This document shows, in pieces, positions 7,033 through 9,170 of a DNA stretch of 9,170 nucleotides. How positions within the stretch are numbered: position 1 is the stretch's first letter; each line of letters begins with the position of its first letter. The notes beneath the pieces were generated by a model that worked only from the letters and a program-made list of their open reading frames with translations, searched no databases and was not told the origin of the DNA. The DNA is from Neptunomonas sp. (GTDB lineage Bacteria; Pseudomonadota; Gammaproteobacteria; Pseudomonadales; Balneatricaceae), in contig SDWN01000748.1 of NCBI GenBank assembly GCA_004195305.1, positions 1 through 9,170 on the forward strand. The letters are read 5' to 3'. The translations under genes were made by a program, and so were the position numbers.

Positions 7033-8358
7033 TTATAAAATATACTGACTCAGGTCTTCATCTTCAGCCAGCGCACCCAACGCCTTCTCGACGTACGCGG
7101 CATCGACAACCACCGACTGATTCGGCGTCTCGCCGGCACTGAAGGAGACATCCTCCAGTAACCGTTCCATCATCGTGTGCAGCCGCCGTGCGCCGATATT
7201 CTCGGTGCGTTCGTTCACATCAAAAGCCATCTGTGCGATGCGTTCGATGCCGTCCTCGCGGAACTCCAGCGTCACCCCTTCGGTACCCAGTAGCGCATGG
7301 TATTGCTCGGTCAAGGAGGCATCGGGTTCGGTGAGGATTCGTTTGAAGTCGTTTGGCGTCAGCGCCGCCAGCTCGACCCGAATCGGCAGCCGCCCCTGCA
7401 ACTCGGGAATCAGATCCGAAGGCTTAGACAGATGGAAGGCACCCGAGGCGATAAACAGCACATGATCGGTCTTGACCATGCCGTATTTGGTATTGACGGT
7501 GCAGCCCTCGATCAGCGGTAACAGGTCACGCTGCACCCCCTCACGCGAGACATCACCACCGCCGCCGCTATCGGCACGTTTGGCGACCTTATCGATCTCA
7601 TCCAGAAACACGATACCGTTCTGCTCGACCAGCTCGACTGCCCGCTGCTTGATATCATCCTCTTTAACCAGCGCCTCCGCCTCCTCGTCACGCAGTAGCT
7701 TGAAGGCGTCTTTAACTTTCATCCGCCGACTCTTGCGCTTGTCGCTGCCAAGATTTGAGAACATCCCCTGCAGCTGGCTGGTCATCTCCTCCATCCCGGG
7801 AGGCGCCATGATCTCGACCCCCACCGGCTTGACGCTGATCTCGATATCGATCTCTTTATCGTCCAGATCACCTTCGCGAAACTTCTTTCGGAACAACTGC
7901 CGTGTCGTGTTGGGACCCCGCTCTCCGGGTTCTTCACCACGCGCCGGCGGCAGCAGTGCATCCAGAATACGCTCTTCGGCAGCATCGTCAGCGCGATGCC
8001 CCACCTTAGCAATCTCGCTCTCGCGCAGCATCTTTACCGCCATATCCACCAGGTCACGGACGATCGAATCGACATCCCGCCCGACATACCCAACCTCGGT
8101 AAATTTAGTTGCTTCGATCTTGATAAAAGGCGCGTTAGCGAGCTTGGCCAAACGCCGTGCGATCTCGGTCTTACCCACCCCGGTAGGACCGATCATCAAG
8201 ATGTTTTTGGGTGAAATCTCGGCCCGCAGTGCCTCCGGCAGCTGCATCCGCCGCCAGCGGTTACGCAACGCGATCGCGACCGCTCGCTTAGCATCGGCCT
8301 GACCAACAATGTGTTTATCAAGCTCGTGAACGATCTCTCGAGGGGTCATCTGGGACAT
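7033..8358 (-). CDS. hslU: ATP-dependent protease ATPase subunit HslU
   Basis: The 441-residue AAA+ unfoldase (E. coli HslU has 443) forms hexameric rings that unfold proteins and feed them to the HslV peptidase in the cytosol. Visible elements are the Walker A loop G57-P-T-G-V-G-K-T64, pore loop G90-Y-V-G-R-D95, the family-specific I-domain (about 110-240), Walker B I-V-F-L-D-E-I-D (249-256), and the sensor-2 arginine in G-A-R-R (389-392). The C-terminal tail E-D-E-D-L-S-Q-Y-I-L inserts between HslV subunits to activate them. The N-terminus M-S-Q-M-T-P-R-E-I-V matches the known HslU start, so the first of the two in-frame ATGs is kept. The gene starts 33 nt after hslV and shares its heat-shock promoter. 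No key residue is missing. Confidence 0.98.
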   Translation of the reverse strand: MSQMTPREIVHELDKHIVGQADAKRAVAIALRNRWRRMQLPEALRAEISPKNILMIGPTGVGKTEIARRLAKLANAPFIKIEATKFTEVGYVGRDVDSIVRDLVDMAVKMLRESEIAKVGHRADDAAEERILDALLPPARGEEPGERGPNTTRQLFRKKFREGDLDDKEIDIEISVKPVGVEIMAPPGMEEMTSQLQGMFSNLGSDKRKSRRMKVKDAFKLLRDEEAEALVKEDDIKQRAVELVEQNGIVFLDEIDKVAKRADSGGGGDVSREGVQRDLLPLIEGCTVNTKYGMVKTDHVLFIASGAFHLSKPSDLIPELQGRLPIRVELAALTPNDFKRILTEPDASLTEQYHALLGTEGVTLEFREDGIERIAQMAFDVNERTENIGARRLHTMMERLLEDVSFSAGETPNQSVVVDAAYVEKALGALAEDEDLSQYIL

Positions 8359-8391
8359 GGGATTATCTCGTGTGTCGATTAACGGTGCGTG

Positions 8392-8946
8392 TTAACTCGC
8401 GGCATCAGCAGCAAGGCCGTCGGTGGTTTCGATGGTTTCGATGTTAAGTTGGTTATTAGTGAAGACGCAGATGTCGGCCGCAATATTGAGGCTCTTTTCG
8501 ACGATCTCACGGGCACTCAGCTCGGTATTTTCAAGCAGCGCCCGGGCTGAGGCATGGGCAAAATTACCACCCGAGCCGATCGCCACCAACCCATACTCGG
8601 GCTCAACCACATCGCCGTTACCGGTAATAATCAATGAGGCCTGCGCGTTAGCGACCACCAGCATCGCTTCGAGCCGCCGCAGGGCGCGATCACTGCGCCA
8701 CTCTTTGGCCATCTCTACCGCAGCCTTGGTCAGGTTGCCCTGATATTTTTCCAGCTGCGCTTCAAAACGTTCGAACAGGGTGAAGGCATCGGCGGTACCA
8801 CCGGCAAAACCAGCAATGACCTGGTTCTTATACAACCGCCGGACTTTGCGGGCATTGCCTTTCATCACCGTATTACCGAGCGAGACCTGGCCGTCTCCGC
8901 CCAGCGCTACTTGATCGCCACGGCGGACGGATACAATGGTAGTCAT
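8392..8946 (-). CDS. hslV: ATP-dependent protease peptidase subunit HslV
   Basis: The 184-residue protein is the proteasome-like peptidase of the HslVU (ClpQY) complex, a double hexamer that degrades unfolded and damaged proteins delivered by HslU. After removal of Met1 the mature chain begins T-T-I-V-S-V-R-R, with the N-terminal Thr as nucleophile. The partner residues are present: K34 in N-A-R-K-V (Lys33 of the mature chain) and S125 in G-S-G-G-N-F-A (Ser124 mature). The start at 8946 is required by this processing; an in-frame ATG ten codons upstream would bury the catalytic Thr. AAAGG lies 8 nt before the ATG. It lies downstream of the ftsN-like gene, the common gammaproteobacterial order, with its own sigma-32-like promoter in between. 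Confidence 0.98.
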   Translation of the reverse strand: MTTIVSVRRGDQVALGGDGQVSLGNTVMKGNARKVRRLYKNQVIAGFAGGTADAFTLFERFEAQLEKYQGNLTKAAVEMAKEWRSDRALRRLEAMLVVANAQASLIITGNGDVVEPEYGLVAIGSGGNFAHASARALLENTELSAREIVEKSLNIAADICVFTNNQLNIETIETTDGLAADAAS

Positions 8947-9012
8947 AACTAAGGCCTTTATAGCGGCGCGGTACAACGAGCGGTCACAGCGCCAGATGAG
9001 TCGATCTGACCA

Positions 9013-9040
9013 ATATGGCTACAAAATTTAGAATTTCAAG
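9013..9040 (-). promoter_or_regulatory. Sigma-32 (RpoH)-type heat-shock promoter of hslVU
   Basis: On the minus strand a perfect CTTGAAA (9040-9034) is separated by 13 nt from AGCCATAT (9020-9013), close to the RpoH consensus CTTGAAA-N13-17-CCCCATNT. It lies 66 nt upstream of the hslV ATG and 34 nt after the ftsN-like stop. hslVU is a known RpoH target in E. coli. The same stretch can also be read as a housekeeping promoter (TTGAAA, 16 nt, CATATT), so basal transcription may share it. Confidence 0.7.
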
Positions 9041-9074
9041 CGTGCGATCGTCCAAGCGAACCGAACAACGGGTT

Positions 9075-9170
9075 TTACAGGGTGATATGCAGCGGCTGCA
9101 GGTTCATCCGCACCAATTTATCATAGGCCTTATTAAGCTTGGAACGCGAGGGGAAAGGCCCGATCCTGAC
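9075..9170 (-). CDS. ftsN: 3' end of SPOR-domain protein, probably FtsN
   Basis: Only the last 31 codons and the TAA are in the window; the gene enters from the right edge. The fragment reads V-R-I-G-P-F-P-S-R..A-Y-D-K-L-V-R..L-Q-P-L-H-I-T-L, the second half of a SPOR domain, which binds glycan strands stripped of stem peptides at the division septum. A SPOR protein directly upstream of hslV is FtsN in most Gammaproteobacteria, an inner-membrane divisome protein that triggers septal peptidoglycan synthesis. Domain identity is well supported by the G-P-F motif; the FtsN name rests on gene order and cannot be checked without the N-terminus. Confidence 0.8.
   Translation of the reverse strand, partial: VRIGPFPSRSKLNKAYDKLVRMNLQPLHITL

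Noticed and set aside
7472..8302. Open frame on the plus strand (276 codons), antisense to hslU
   Set aside because: Serine-rich shadow of the highly conserved hslU reading frame, with no family features.
8947..8976. Upstream start adding ten residues to HslV
   Set aside because: HslV needs Thr directly after the initiator Met; the extension would block the active site.
9058..9076. Possible terminator after the ftsN-like gene (AACC...GGTT next to a short T run)
   Set aside because: The stem is only about four pairs, and the T run is on the plus strand, the wrong side for the minus-strand gene.

Overview
The window looks like the end of a contig from a gammaproteobacterium. The right-hand part carries ftsN-like, hslV, hslU, a DUF971 gene and ubiJ, all on the minus strand, an order close to the ftsN-hslVU-DUF971-ubiE-ubiJ-ubiB neighbourhood of many Gammaproteobacteria. 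The two c-type heme proteins and the c-di-GMP enzymes point to a respiratory, probably free-living or environmental lineage; I cannot name a genus. The first 19 bases are a sequencing-library transposon end rather than genome, so the leftmost gene is cut artificially.

Region 1 (20-4941, minus strand) is a compact three-gene operon: a membrane diguanylate cyclase with a periplasmic heme-c (CHKCH) sensor, then after 13 nt a secreted di-heme peroxidase/MauG-family cytochrome, then with a 4-nt ATGA overlap a membrane PAS-GGDEF-EAL protein (truncated). The first enzyme keeps all visible cyclase and product-inhibition residues. The third has a weakened GGDEF domain and a conserved EAL start, so the pair could make and break c-di-GMP in response to a periplasmic redox or ligand signal handled by the cytochrome between them. 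This is the most unusual part of the window.

Region 2 (4942-5199) is a divergent intergenic stretch with a perfect inverted repeat (ATTAACC, 5-nt spacer, GGTTAAT) plus further copies of the same 7-mer, a likely operator array, and a weak FNR/Anr-like box. Region 3 (5200-5862, plus strand) is a single fumarylacetoacetate-hydrolase-family gene (FAHD1/YcgM type), whose stop overlaps the stop of ubiJ coming from the other side.

Region 4 (5859-9170, minus strand) is the housekeeping block: the 3' end of an FtsN-like SPOR protein, a heat-shock (sigma-32-like) promoter, the HslV peptidase and HslU unfoldase, a DUF971 protein with a cysteine tail, and UbiJ of ubiquinone biosynthesis. UbiE is absent from its usual place; a short degenerate repeat tract sits there instead, and UbiB does not follow UbiJ.
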